A stretch of DNA of 64,000 nucleotides from Phaseolus vulgaris (taxonomy: Eukaryota > Streptophyta > Magnoliopsida > Fabales > Fabaceae), in NCBI RefSeq assembly GCF_000499845.2, contig NC_023751.2, positions 6,971,835 through 7,035,834 on the forward strand, read 5' to 3'. The position numbers were made by a program, and so were the translations under genes. Positions 37,252-48,699 of this stretch are shown piece after piece (position 1 is the first letter of the stretch; every line of letters starts with the position of its first letter). The notes under the pieces are model-generated. The model was not told the origin of the DNA and did no database searches. It saw only the letters and a list, made by a program, of their open reading frames with translations.

Positions 37252-37401
37252 GCTTTTACTAAAGAAAAGAAGGTTACACTCAAGGGTTATTTTGCCAATG
37301 ATGTCATAACTGCTGGTGTTGATCTCAAGGCAAATAAATCTTATGTTGGGACTATCTTGAAGGAAAGCCTGTGCCGGAACAAACTTAAAGACAACAAGTA
37401 G
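37252..37401 (+). other. Coding-looking 150-bp segment right after the copia 3' LTR
   Basis: In frame 1 it reads AFTKEKKVTLKGYFANDV... for 49 codons to a TAG at 37399. The codon pattern and composition look like a real exon, unlike the surrounding LINE 3' UTR, and I do not see it at the corresponding place in LINE A. Family not recognised. It could be a captured host exon fragment or an unusual part of the LINE 3' UTR. Confidence 0.35.
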
Positions 37402-38206
37402 CAGCTGCCAGAATTTTGTTAATTAACGTTTGTTTGTAGTTTGTGCAGGTACAACATAATCAAACTGTAGGGATGCAGGGAGATACACGTTGAAGTGCTG
37501 GTGCGTCTAGTTATCTCAGTGGTTGTTGCTGTTATAAACAAATTGATGGCAGCCGAGGTAGCTTCTTTCAAAGGTGCAAGCAAGAGTTATGCAGGATCAA
37601 AGTAGAGATCATGACATGAAGAAAGAAGGAAGAAGTACAACTTTTTTCAAATGCATAACAAAAGTAGGGAAGTAGGGTGCCCTGCTGGTTGTTACCTTGC
37701 TGTATATAGCAGGTTTTGCTTAGCCCGGTGATGTATTTGTGCATTCCCCGTTCTGATGAAGATGCAATGGACTTGCTGGTTGTTTTATTAGTGCAATGAG
37801 CTTTGAAGGAGTTGGTATGTTGCTGGAATGGAAAGTGAACCTAAATGTGATGTGCTCGTTTATGCATGTGGCTTGTTGTTTTGATGCATTAAATTCCAAT
37901 TTTGTGTGCCTGTAAGCTGAGGTTCAGTGGTAAACTAGTCATAGGCAACTTAATCTTATGCATAGGGTGAAGAAAGCTCTCTTTTATGTGGTTATAGCTT
38001 TAGTAAGCAATTCTAGTAGGGCTGGTTTAATGTGTTTTTTCCTTTTGGGTTTGTAAGGGGTGAGGGGGTCTCTGGTAATTAAAGTTTTTATCGCGCTTAA
38101 AGTTTTGTTTTGCTGAGCCCTTAATCTAGAGAATGATATGTATAAGGGTTGGGACACCCCTTAAATGTCTCATTTTATTCTATTAATTCATTGCTGATAA
38201 AAAAAA
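37402..38206 (+). other. LINE C 3' UTR, distal part and tail
   Basis: G/T-rich sequence ending with the family 3' signature and poly-A. Confidence 0.75.
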
Positions 38207-38532
38207 GAATATATATTAATGAAGAAAATGTTATTTGGGTGTAATATTTTTCTAATATTAAAAGTTTAACCTGATATTTTAAAACTCTTATCTAAAGCGG
38301 CAAGTGTTAAATAAAAGAAAAATATAATTATTTAGATTTATTTAGTGATTAGAATATAATATATAAAAGAAGGAAAAATATAAAAGAAACATACAAATAC
38401 AATAGAATAAGAACATAATATTATTAATCATTAACGTTTGAAAACTTAAATTTGTGCGATAATAAATATATTAGAATTTATTAAATTTAGTTAATTGATT
38501 AGGAGCAACCCTTATTCCATGAATCTGGTAAG

Positions 38533-39591
38533 ATATTTTTTTTTCTTCAAAAAAATGTGGTTATTATAATTTGGCACATCCTGGTCCTAAGCCAGCTTAG
38601 CCAGCTGTAGTCTTAAAGTTATAGTGATGAATATTAAGTTTGTTTTCTTCAAACTAAACATTCGCCGTTTTTCAAGCAAAAAAACTTAACTATTTAACAT
38701 ATTTAATTTAAATTTTATAAAGTTAAATAATTTTTAAAAGTTTCATTATAAAGCTGTATGAGTTTTCTAGAGTATTTTTACTTCATTTTTTTAGTGAATT
38801 ATAAAAGCACTCCTTTTTTTTTATTCAAACGTGTTTTATATAACTTTAAAAAAAATGGAGTTGAGCACTTAGTTTGACGAGCAACTTATTAATTTGAATT
38901 GTGATTAGAAGCCGTACAAAAGCTGAATTGGCATCCCAGGTTTGTTATTGAATGGAAAAGTTTTATAAGTACAAAAAACTATTAGTAAAGATTTAATAAT
39001 TAATTAATTATACCATGATCCATATATCACTATAAGAAAATAATAAAATAAAAATAAATTTTTAAATAATAAAATAATTAGTTGTAATAGTAACTAAAAT
39101 AGAAATTATTTTAGAAACTAAAAAAAATTGATTTCTAATATTGTTAAATAGTTTCTAAATTGGTATTTAATTAGTAACCGAGATTTTAACTACCAATTAT
39201 TTATTTTCTAAATTTTGTCTCTAAAACTTTATTTGCTAATTAAATACCAATTTAGAAACTATTTAACAATAATAGAAACTAATTTAGAAACCAATTCTTT
39301 TTTTAGTTTTTAAAATGGTTTCTAATTTAGTTATTATTGCAACTAATTATTTTGGTTTCTAAAAATTGGTTTCTATTTCATGATTTTCTTGTAGTGCCCA
39401 CATGTGGATACCCAAGCTTAACTAAAATAAATTTAAGATATTTCTAGATTTAATTAAATTTGGTTTTATAAATATTATAATTTTAAAATGGTGCTTTTGA
39501 ATCTTTTATAATTTGAAGAGTATATTTTGTTTTTTCTAAGCTTGATTTTATCAGCAAGAATTCTAAACTAAAAAATAAAGTATAAATTTAA
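38533..39591. repeat. Block B (spacer duplication, copy with fold-back insertion)
   Basis: Matches 53948-54587 almost throughout: CACATCCTGGTCCTAAGCCA, AGCTGTATGAGTTTTCTAGA and GCTGAATTGGCATCCCAGG are shared. It carries an extra 369-bp fold-back element (39028-39396) absent from the other copy. A diverged relative lies before copy 2 near 7820. Confidence 0.9.
39028..39396. mobile_element. CACTA-type fold-back (MITE-like) element
   Basis: Starts CACTATAAGAAAAT and ends as the complement of CACTACAAGAAAATC. Long arms of about 165 bp are inverted repeats of each other: TAATTAGTTG(T/C)AAT, TAGTTTCTAAATTGGTATTT. It is non-coding. The 3-bp target duplication expected of CACTA elements is not evident (TAT and CCC). 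Confidence 0.8.
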
Positions 39592-41234
39592 GGATGATAT
39601 ATTTAATGAATACAAGAAACAAAACTATTAATTTTGGAATTAGTCTTTTAGCATTACAATTGTATAAGACAATTTTTCGTATTCTATAATTTAAAATTTA
39701 TAATAAATAAATACATATTTTCTATTTATGATAAAAAAAAATATGCCAGAATTTATTAAAACATTTCTCTAATTTGTTTAAAAATATTGAAATTAAATTT
39801 AAACTAATATGAAAATGATATATAAAAGAAGATGAATGTTTTTCTAAAACTTTTCTCTCTATATAATTTCTCACCACATTTCTCTATCTCTAAAATTGTT
39901 TATTTTACACGTATCTTTGTATTAAATAGAACTCTTATTAAACATGTTATTACTATCCCTCTATCCTATAAGTTATATTTAGCTTGTACTACTATATACC
40001 ATAATTCTCCACCGCCATTTATTTAATAGAGCTTGGATTATTATAAATAAGTTATTAATGTTGAGATTTTTTTTTTTCTTTGTTCATTGAATATTTTAAT
40101 TAAACTCATTTATAATGGATTTGGTGATGGATCATGAACAGTGTTGGACTTCCTGTGGATTTGGGTATATGAATGTGACTACTATGTAATGCAATGGATG
40201 ATAACCATTGTAAGAGTCAAAATTGAGAGAGGTGGAGACCAAGGTAAATCATCCTTAACTAATTATTGTGTACTTTATAAACTAATTTGAACTTATTATG
40301 TGATGTAGTATTTTATGGATGTTCAACCAATGGATTCAAAATCAATGGACTGTGTGAGGAACATTCAAAATCAATGGACTATGTGAGAAACATTGGAGCC
40401 ATATATTTCATTATAACACTCTAGGATAGATGATGATCAAAATATTTAAATCATATGTTGTTTAGTTTTAGTTTTGGTTTATATGATTTAGTATATAGAA
40501 ATCTTGACATTACATATTAATTTATAATTTCGTTTGATTCATTTTATATTGTTTTATAAGTATTTATAAGTTTTTTGTATTATTATTGAATTTGGCTGAG
40601 CCAACGGTTTTGACTAAAATCATTACCTATGTGAACCTTTTTTTTATACACAACAATAGCATAAATGACGGTTCAAACGAGAACCATCACATATGATTAC
40701 CTATGTTCTTTTAAATGACACACGTTAGACGACAGTTAATTGTTGCCTATATGGAAAAATATAAATGACGACTCAAGTCGTCATTTATATTGAATTACTT
40801 TAGATGATGTTTGCATAGACTACAGTTTTAAAACTGTCATCTAACAATTCTAAAAATTGTAGTCTAAATGTCTTTTTACAATAATTTTGTCCAATTATAT
40901 AAGTTAACAATTTAGATTAATTAAACATATAGAGTGAGTTAAGATGATGCTAAAAGTTTTTAATATTTATTAAATACAATACCAGTTAAATCGATGTTAA
41001 GGTGTCATATTTAAAAATAATATTAATTTCAATATGCATGTTCACCTTTATTTATGAACCATTTTTTTATAAAGACTAAAAAAACTATTTAGAAATGGTG
41101 TAATAAATTGAGAACCAGATTTGTAAAGGTGAAAAATAAAAATAAAAATGTTAAAGAAAAATAAATATATATAAATTTCATGTAGTATGATCCACCTAAT
41201 TAAAAATCAAAAGGAGTTATGCTTGAGTTATTCT
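39592..41234. other. Spacer with palindromes
   Basis: No gene. Positions 40590-40870 carry several short inverted repeats with GACG/CGTC motifs, including the long palindrome at 40759-40790, typical of subterminal parts of CACTA-like elements. The rest is AT-rich. Confidence 0.45.
40759..40790. repeat. Perfect palindrome, 15-bp arms
   Basis: ATATAAATGACGACT, CA loop, AGTCGTCATTTATAT. Confidence 0.95.
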
Positions 41235-41500
41235 TGCCGAGAAGAGGTCAGTCGAAATCCGAGTGAGCTCCGAGTGATCTCCCTTCAAACTTTAGTGATT
41301 CAACTTCAGATAAATGAAAGGGTTCCACCTGCAGAAAATACTCTGATGCTCAAGTTAGTAAGAACATAAAATTATATGTATATAGCGAGTATTATTCCAA
41401 AATGTGAATTGAGATTACTCCATTTGAGCGGTTATCTATTTATAAGCCTTAATGAGCTTGAATCTTTGACACTAGTTTATCCAGTTTTTTAATGAGGCAT
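41235..41500 (-). repeat. Gypsy LTR fragment
   Basis: Diverged copy of 23905-24160: GTGATCTCCCTTCAAACTTTAGTGATTC, CCACCTGCAGAAAATACT, TATCTATTTATAAGCCTT. No internal region is attached, so it is a solo or truncated LTR. Confidence 0.7.
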
Positions 41501-41549
41501 ATTATCGTATACTCTCATAATGGAGTTTTGGACAAAGTTAACACTAGTA

Positions 41550-41663
41550 TGAATGAAGGAGATGATTTTAAATGAATGAGATAATTGTGGGTGAAAGAGA
41601 TGAGTGTGAATGAAAAAGATGAATATGAATAAAGGAGATGTGTGTGAATGAAGGAGATAAGAA
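41550..41663. repeat. 19-bp minisatellite, six units
   Basis: Consensus near TGAATGAAGGAGATGAGTG, degenerate between units. Confidence 0.9.
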
Positions 41664-42854
41664 AAGAATGTTGGTGAAGAAGATGAATGTGTAGAGATTT
41701 ATAAAGAAATTGAGAAAAAAAAATTATGAATGACAAAATTTGTCATATTTAAATTTAAATATTTAGATTAAATATAATTTATTATTATTCGTTATCACGA
41801 AGTCACACGAATCCGTAACATATAAATTAATTGACGATCTTACATAAATATTAAAAATATATTATATTAATAGCAACCTAATTTCAATACATATTAAAAA
41901 TAAATAAGACTATCGTGGTTTACTTAATAAATAATTAAGCTAACATAATAAATATATGTAAGAATCAATTAGATTTTAATTTTTTTAAATAGTTTACTTA
42001 TTTATGAAATATGATTTCAGATAGTTTACTTATTTTTGAAATATGCACAAGATTTTGTTTAAATAAAATTATTATTATTTAATAAAATTATTTAATAATT
42101 TTGACAAAGTAAATGGTAATTATGTAATTTGTGATATAAAGTTGGTTTCCCACGTATTTCTCCGCAATTCTGAGCTAAAGAGCAAAGAAGGTCTTTTTCA
42201 ATTTTTGAACTTTCCACAATTTCATTTCCTCACAAATTGCTAGATACTAACAAGAGTGAGTGATTCTTCAAAATCCGTCCGGTGAACAGTGAGAGTTCAT
42301 ATCATCAACAAACTCTTGAGAGTTCATATCTTTGCCCAAGATTTATCTTTCTCATTTATGAAACAAGAAAGATGACTTTTATCTAAGCATACAAATATAT
42401 CGATATCTTAACTTGAATAATTAATATCAAAACACACCCTTATATTGCGACGCAGAGTAATATTTTTACTTTTGGTAATTTATTTTCAAATAAATTTAAA
42501 TTCAATTTAAAAATAAATAATAAAATAATAAATTAAAAAACAAGAGGCTAAAAAACTTCTTAAAACATTATTATTGAAGAAAAATCCTAAAATATTATCC
42601 TTACAAAACAATTTTTAAAAACACTTATATATTTATTAAAGAGTTTATCTCAGTTGATTGTGGGTGTAAAGATATTCAGGGCCTACGAATCATTTTATAT
42701 AGAACAACTTAAAATGTATTTGATCCTAAAATTAATTAACTTTGGCGTAAATAGACAACATGCATAGTCAACACATGGTGACTAAATTTTAATAGAAAAA
42801 AAAAAGATGCAGTACCGTTCTCTTCCACTTGTTATAGTACCACATTCTTTGGCC
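41664..42854. other. Spacer and promoter region of copy 3
   Basis: AT-rich and without a gene. GTACCGTTCTC(T/C)TCCACTTG before the TATA box is also found upstream of copy 4 (about 59190), a candidate shared promoter segment. Confidence 0.5.
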
Positions 42855-42861
42855 TATAAAT
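42855..42861 (+). promoter_or_regulatory. TATA box of copy 3
   Basis: GGCCTATAAATTAGTGGCCA, 105 bp before the ATG; nearly identical to the copy 4 box. Confidence 0.75.
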
Positions 42862-42959
42862 TAGTGGCCAGGCCATTGGCCATTGAGCCATTGCACAGAG
42901 AGCAATACATAACGCAGAATTTAACCTAACCTGAGAAAGAGATCAAGAGGTTCATCAAC

Positions 42960-45900
42960 ATGGCTGGTGGGGTGTTTCCTGTGGATTCATCACCAATTAC
43001 CAACGACTCCGTTGCTAAGATCACGCTCTCAATTGTCATCACTTGCATCGTTGCTGCATCCAGTGGACTCCTTTTTGGATATGACCTCGGAATTTCAGGT
43101 TATTTTCTTCCAAAGTCTCCTTTTCCTTTTCTTCTTACAACAACCATGTCAATTCCGAACAAAGCAACACTCTATAGCTTCTGCGTTTTTCTAATATTTT
43201 CATCAGAAAATCTCAGTAGAGAAGCAGCATAATTGCTTTTACAAAGTCTGCTTTAAATTCTCAATGATTTCAAACATATGGTTGAAAATCTAAAGATCTA
43301 GCAGAAATAGGAGATATACCAGATGTTACTCTTAATTAAGACTATTGTTCATACAGTTTAAGAGTAATTATTCTAGCTCAACTTCTCTAAGAATTATTAG
43401 ACTCGAACTTTGCTTTATTTTAGAACTTTTCTTTACCTTAGACATTACTTGTTTTCTTATTTAATTAACGCCAACAATAAGATATATGCAAATATAATTT
43501 TTGAATCAAGTATAAATTTAATTGTAATTATATATCCCTGAATTCAAAGAGAATCAGCTATTCCACCAATGTTTTTATTGGCACAATTAAAGGAACGTAA
43601 TTGATTCTAAATATAGGAAGAAAAATTGCATTTCCAAGCACGGAACTTCGGTGTTTAAGTAAAATAATTGAACCATATTTATGGCGCATCAACTAGTTAT
43701 ATCCTCCAAAGACAAACCTAACATTAATGTTAAAAAATAATGTAGTATCTTCTTACGATAATGTTTATTAATTATTACAATAGTGTAGTTTAATGTTATA
43801 GATTTGGAGGAAATGTTAAAGAAGCCTAAGCTTATGCAGGTGGTGAAGGTTTCTTGGTATTATTATAAGGTTGATAATTTTTAAAGTGTTTTTTTCTGAT
43901 AAAAAAATATTAATTATTATAATATTTCACGAAAAATTAAATATATTTAGCATCTTAGAATACAAAATACACTAATAATAGAAAGGACTAAAAGAAGGTA
44001 TTTTAAAACTATTTAAATTTAATCTTAGAAAAGTACGCGCCACAAAAATGACTTTTAAAAGAGAAATTTTAATCATAGATATAGATAATAAGAACAAATA
44101 TCAATGGCCACACAAATACAAAAGACCTTCTTTTGTGGATTGCACATGGTTTGAATTTGAAAGTATTTCAATGTCCTTGACGTGTGCGTAACTTTGCACA
44201 CGTCACATTGGGCCCACAAAAACATTTTTTGACATGGTATCAAAATTACGGGCAATTCTTCCTCACTTTCATATTTTCTTTTTATCAGAAAGAATTGAAT
44301 AAAATAGTCATACTTCCTATGTCTTCATATTTTCAAAAATATTAAAATTGTCTATTTTAAATTTTAAAATTTAAATTAAATTTTGTATTTCAATTTTACC
44401 ATCTAAAATACAAAAATTTTATATCTTAAATTATAAAATTTAAAATACTCTATAATTCTAAATATAAAATTATATTTTGAATAGTAGAGTTCAGAAAGTA
44501 TTTTTTAAATGAGGTAATAATTTTCAAATTTTATAATTTAAAATACAAAATTATATTTTATATTACAGAATTTGAAGTATTTTTTAATTAAAAATTGAAT
44601 TTTAGAATGAAAAAAGATAAATTAAATTTTTCAAAAAAAATATAGAGACATAAAGAGAAGGTAAGGAAGTATTTAGAATTTAGGATTAGAATTGGCACAG
44701 ATGGTATTTGGATGAGTGGTGAGAAAATATTTGATGAGAGTTTAAAATAAAATTTGAAATTGTGTGATTTACTTTGGAAATTTTTCAACATAAAAAAAAA
44801 GTTACTAATAAAAGTGAGTATGAGAATGAATACATAAAACTGACTCTTGCTTGGAATAAAAATGTTAAACGAATTTCAGGAGGAGTGACAACAATGGTGC
44901 CGTTTCTGGAAAAATTCTTCCCAGATATATTAAGAAAGATTGGTGGTAGTGAAGTAAACATGTACTGTGTGTATGACAGTCAAGTGTTGACATTGTTCAC
45001 CTCTTCTCTGTATCTTGCGGGGTTAGTATCGTCTCTGGCAGCTAGTCGAGTAACAACATCATTGGGTCGAAGAAACACCATCTTCTTAGGTGGTGTAGTT
45101 TTTCTTCTTGGTGCTTCCCTTAACGGAGGTGCACAAAATATTGCTATGCTCATTCTGGGTCGTGTGTTACTTGGATTTGGAGTCGGTTTCACTAATCAAG
45201 TAAGTTCAATTCCTACTTTTTTTAAATTTCATAAACTACTATACTACATTTTTATTAATCAAAATACCTATTATTAATCACAATAGAGTATCCATTTTTT
45301 AATATATACCCTACCACATAAGCAAAAACTCGTCAACCCCCCGTTTTTGTTTTACTAGTTTTAATTAACAAGTGGCCATTAATATTCTATTTTATTCTAA
45401 GATAAAATGTCCCATATAGAGCCTTAAATTCAACTATCTATCAGTGTCACAACATTATTTTTATAGCGCGAAACACATGCACTGAATTAAATTACTATAC
45501 AAGTCAAAAACTCAAATCTTAGAAAAATAAAATTGAATATACCACCTCATTTAGAGCGGTTTAAAAGCAACTAATCTGAACTAAAATTTATAAAAGTTGA
45601 ACTAAATTAGCCTTAAGATAACTAAACAGTTTAAAATAAATTAAATCTAAACTGTCTTTTAAAAACGAACTATTATAAATTTTCTTTCTTTCTTTCTTGG
45701 TGCTTTCCTTTAGTAAATGGCTGCGACTCAAGGTATAAACTCTTCCGACAAGGACAGTTAAATTCATTTTTTTAAGCAATGAACCGGTGAATATTAATCA
45801 CCACTCTATGTTTATTATTGTGATAAAAAATATTACGAAAGTTTATTGATGTATTGTAAATCTATCTTTATTATTTTTTTGGAAACCAGTTTGATGTAAT

Positions 45901-47230
45901 TCACAGAACTTATCAGTTGAAGAGAAGAAAATCAGTTGGATTTAGTTTGTCAGTTCAGTTCAATTAAATTATTAACAGTTTAGTTAGTTTAGTTCTTTTT
46001 TAACAACACTGACGAATAGTACGATGTTGGAATGTCGCAATAATTTTGAAAAACAGGCAGCGCCATTGTACCTTTCTGAAATTGCTCCACCCAAATGGCG
46101 AGGAGCATTCAACACAGGCTTCCAATTCTTCCTAGGAGTTGGAGTATTGGTCGCTGGCTGCATAAACTTTGTAACAGCGAAGCACACATGGGGGTGGCGA
46201 GTTTCGCTTGGCATCGCTGTGGTGCCTGCAGCGGTTATGACAATTGGTGCCTTGCTTATAACTGACACTCCCAGTAGCTTGGTTGAACGTGGCAAAGTAG
46301 AACAAGCAAGAAGAGCCTTGCGGAAGGCCAGAGGATCCTCCATTGATGTTGAACCTGAATTGGATGAACTCGTTAAGTGGACACAAATTGCGAAATCTGT
46401 AGAGAAGGAGCCATTCAAAACCATATTTGAGAGGAAGTATCGACCCCACTTGGTCATGGCGATTGCTATCCCATTTTTTCAACAAATGACAGGGATTAAC
46501 ATTGTGGCATTCTATGCTCCTAACCTCTTTCAATCAGTGGGTTTGGGACATGATGCCGCTTTACTTTCAGCCGTTATTCTCGGAGCAGTCAGCCTTGCCT
46601 CTCTCCTCGTCTCAACTGCTATTGTTGATCGATTTGGTCGAAGGTTCTTGTTCATATCTGGTGGCATTCTCATGCTTATTTGTCAGGTAAACAAAATTAA
46701 TTAACTTCCTTATGTTATTAGTATCTGTCCAACGTCCTTGGCTGGTAGTGGTACTAATAATACAATTTTTTGTGACAATTACTCCTATGAAGATTGCGGT
46801 GTCAGTTACGCTAGCAGTGGCAACTGGTGTTCATGGTACAGAGGAGATGTCAAAAGGCAATGCAATTGTGGTGTTGGTACTGCTTTGTTTTTACACTGCA
46901 GGTTTTGGTTGGTCATGGGGACCTCTCACGTGGCTAATTCCAAGTGAGATTTTCCCGTTAAAAATCAGAACCACTGGACAAAGCATAGCTGTCGCGGTGC
47001 AGTTTATTACCATATTTATATTATCCCAGACATTCTTGACAATGCTGTGTCACTTTAAGTTTGGTTCCTTCCTGTTCTATGCGGGTTGGATTATAGTGAT
47101 GACAATCTTTGTTATATTTTTCGTGCCAGAAACAAAAGGAATTCCTATGGAATCAATGTACACCATATGGGAAAAACACTGGTTTTGGCGCCGGTTTGTA
47201 ACTGAAGTTACTCAACAAAATCTTCCATGA
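42960..47230 (+). CDS. STP-type monosaccharide/H+ symporter, copy 3 (complete)
   Basis: The exons are 42960-43098, 44880-45199, 46057-46686 and 46793-47230, for 1527 nt and 508 residues. Introns are GT-AG with the same phases as copy 2; intron 1 is 1781 bp and holds a LINE tail. The expected features are present: Asp in FGYDLGIS, Cys in NMYCVYD and MLCHFKFG, FFQQMTGIN, IVDRFGRR, GWSWGPLTWLIPSEIF and PETKGIPMESM. One pocket change is seen: Ser332 (GAVSLAS) where the other copies and most sugar porters have Asn, through an AAC to AGC codon difference. The start ATG opens MAGGVFPVD. An AATAAA lies 94 bp after the stop. Role: plasma-membrane hexose uptake with protons, substrate unproven. Confidence 0.93.
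43800..43907 (+). mobile_element. LINE 3' tail in copy 3 intron 1
   Basis: GAAGCCTAAGCTTATGCAGGTGG and AAGGTTGATAATTTTTAAAGTG followed by TGAT and A7; resembles the tail at 6893-7096. Confidence 0.5.
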
Positions 47231-47323
47231 ACTAAATATCACTTTAGGACTGTTGTTTGTTAAAAGTTGTTGACTTTGCCTTCCAAAGTTACAATATTTT
47301 CTGTATATGTAGAAAATGTCTAT

Positions 47324-47329
47324 AATAAA
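47324..47329 (+). terminator. Polyadenylation signal of copy 3
   Basis: AATAAA in TATAATAAACG; copy 4 has the corresponding AATTAATAAACG. Confidence 0.6.
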
Positions 47330-47895
47330 CGTTTTTATGATCATATATGTTTTTAACTATACTTATTATAACTATTTGTATAGCACTGATCCAGGCAAGT
47401 TTAATATATATCAGTTCTCTATATCTCAATTTTGTGTTGAATGACCAAAATGTTACGAAGAATTAAGAGGAAAGGATGCAACTATTTGGAAATTGTAACC
47501 ATTCAGAAGATGATATTGGGTTCCAAATAGCATTATGGGTCAGTCAACAAGAATTTCATGCAATGAAACAAAGGAATCTCTCATCTTTCATCTTTATATT
47601 TTCGTGTTAAGCCATTTTTCCAATACTTAAGAGGCTCTTCAAACCTTCTTATAAAACCCTTTAATCAATCATAATTCTCTTATAAATATAATTTTTTTAA
47701 TTAAATTCAGTTATGTTGGTGAAAACTTTAGTATAAATTAGATTAAATTAAAATTTGATTTACAAGTACGAATTCGGTATAAATTAAAAACAAAAGTAAA
47801 TTAAGTTTAACTTCTAAACTTATTAAAAAAAAATTGTATTGTAAAACATAATCTGAAAGTGAAATGCGAGAGTCGATTTTACAAGAAAACATTGT
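47330..47895. other. AT-rich spacer after copy 3
   Basis: No gene or recognisable repeat. Confidence 0.4.
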
Positions 47896-48171
47896 CCTTC
47901 TAAGTTACCCATTTACATAAATATTTTAAAAGTTATCCTAATAATTGATTAATTAGGATGAGAAAAAACTACTATAAACTTAATCTAATCTCTAAAAATA
48001 GTTTTAACAATTTGTTTAGACGATGTTAACTATATTATAATTTGAATTAGTTAAATTAAATTATCTAAATTATTATTAATCAATTTAAATTATCTGAATT
48101 ACTTAAACTATTATCAATATATATTTTATTTTAAATTATATTTTTTAATAATATAAATTATAATTTGTAGC

Positions 48172-48173
<2 letters not shown>

Positions 48174-48211
<38 letters not shown>
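48174..48211. repeat. (TA)n microsatellite
   Basis: About 19 TA units; only a few units at the matching place in the 56-kb copy. Confidence 0.95.
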
Positions 48212-48213
<2 letters not shown>

Positions 48214-48699
48214 ACAGTTTATTTCTATTTTAGTTCAGTGAAATTTTTGTCTGTGTATATATACTTCGTTAATTCCGATTTCCTTCAAATGACGCTAACA
48301 CGGCGTAACTCTTATCTCAAATTAATTAATAGGAAATGTGGGCTCTTATGGTGTTTTATTAGGGTTGTGTGGTGTCAACTGTCAACTAACCCCACATGGT
48401 ATTTTTATATTATTATTACTTTTTTTCTGTTACCTCATTATTATTTCCATTAGACACTGGAAACGTCATGTTCTTGTTCTTAGTGTTTTAGCTTTATTCA
48501 TTGAGAGTTGACTTACACATTCAATAATTCTTGTGGGTTGTTTGGGGTGTAACGTATGTTCTCACAAGTTATATGTTTTTTTTAAAGAGTTCCGATATAT
48601 TGACACTTTCTGTATTGGACACATATTTGACGTTGCAAACGTGATAATGACGAGATAGAGTGAGATTGCGCATGAATGAACAACATGAGTTTTATAATA

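Larger units (their letters stand above)
25725..38206 (+). mobile_element. LINE C, L1-like non-LTR retrotransposon, split by a copia element
   Basis: It starts within ORF1 (5'-truncated near 25725). It continues through ORF2 (26180-29854) and a long 3' UTR, and ends GGGTTGGGACACCCCTTAAATG..TTCATTGCTGAT with a tail of eight A at 38199-38206. The copia element occupies 31076-37251 inside the 3' UTR. Without it LINE C is about 6.3 kb. It is the best preserved LINE here but carries two nonsense codons and two frameshifts in ORF2. Confidence 0.88.
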
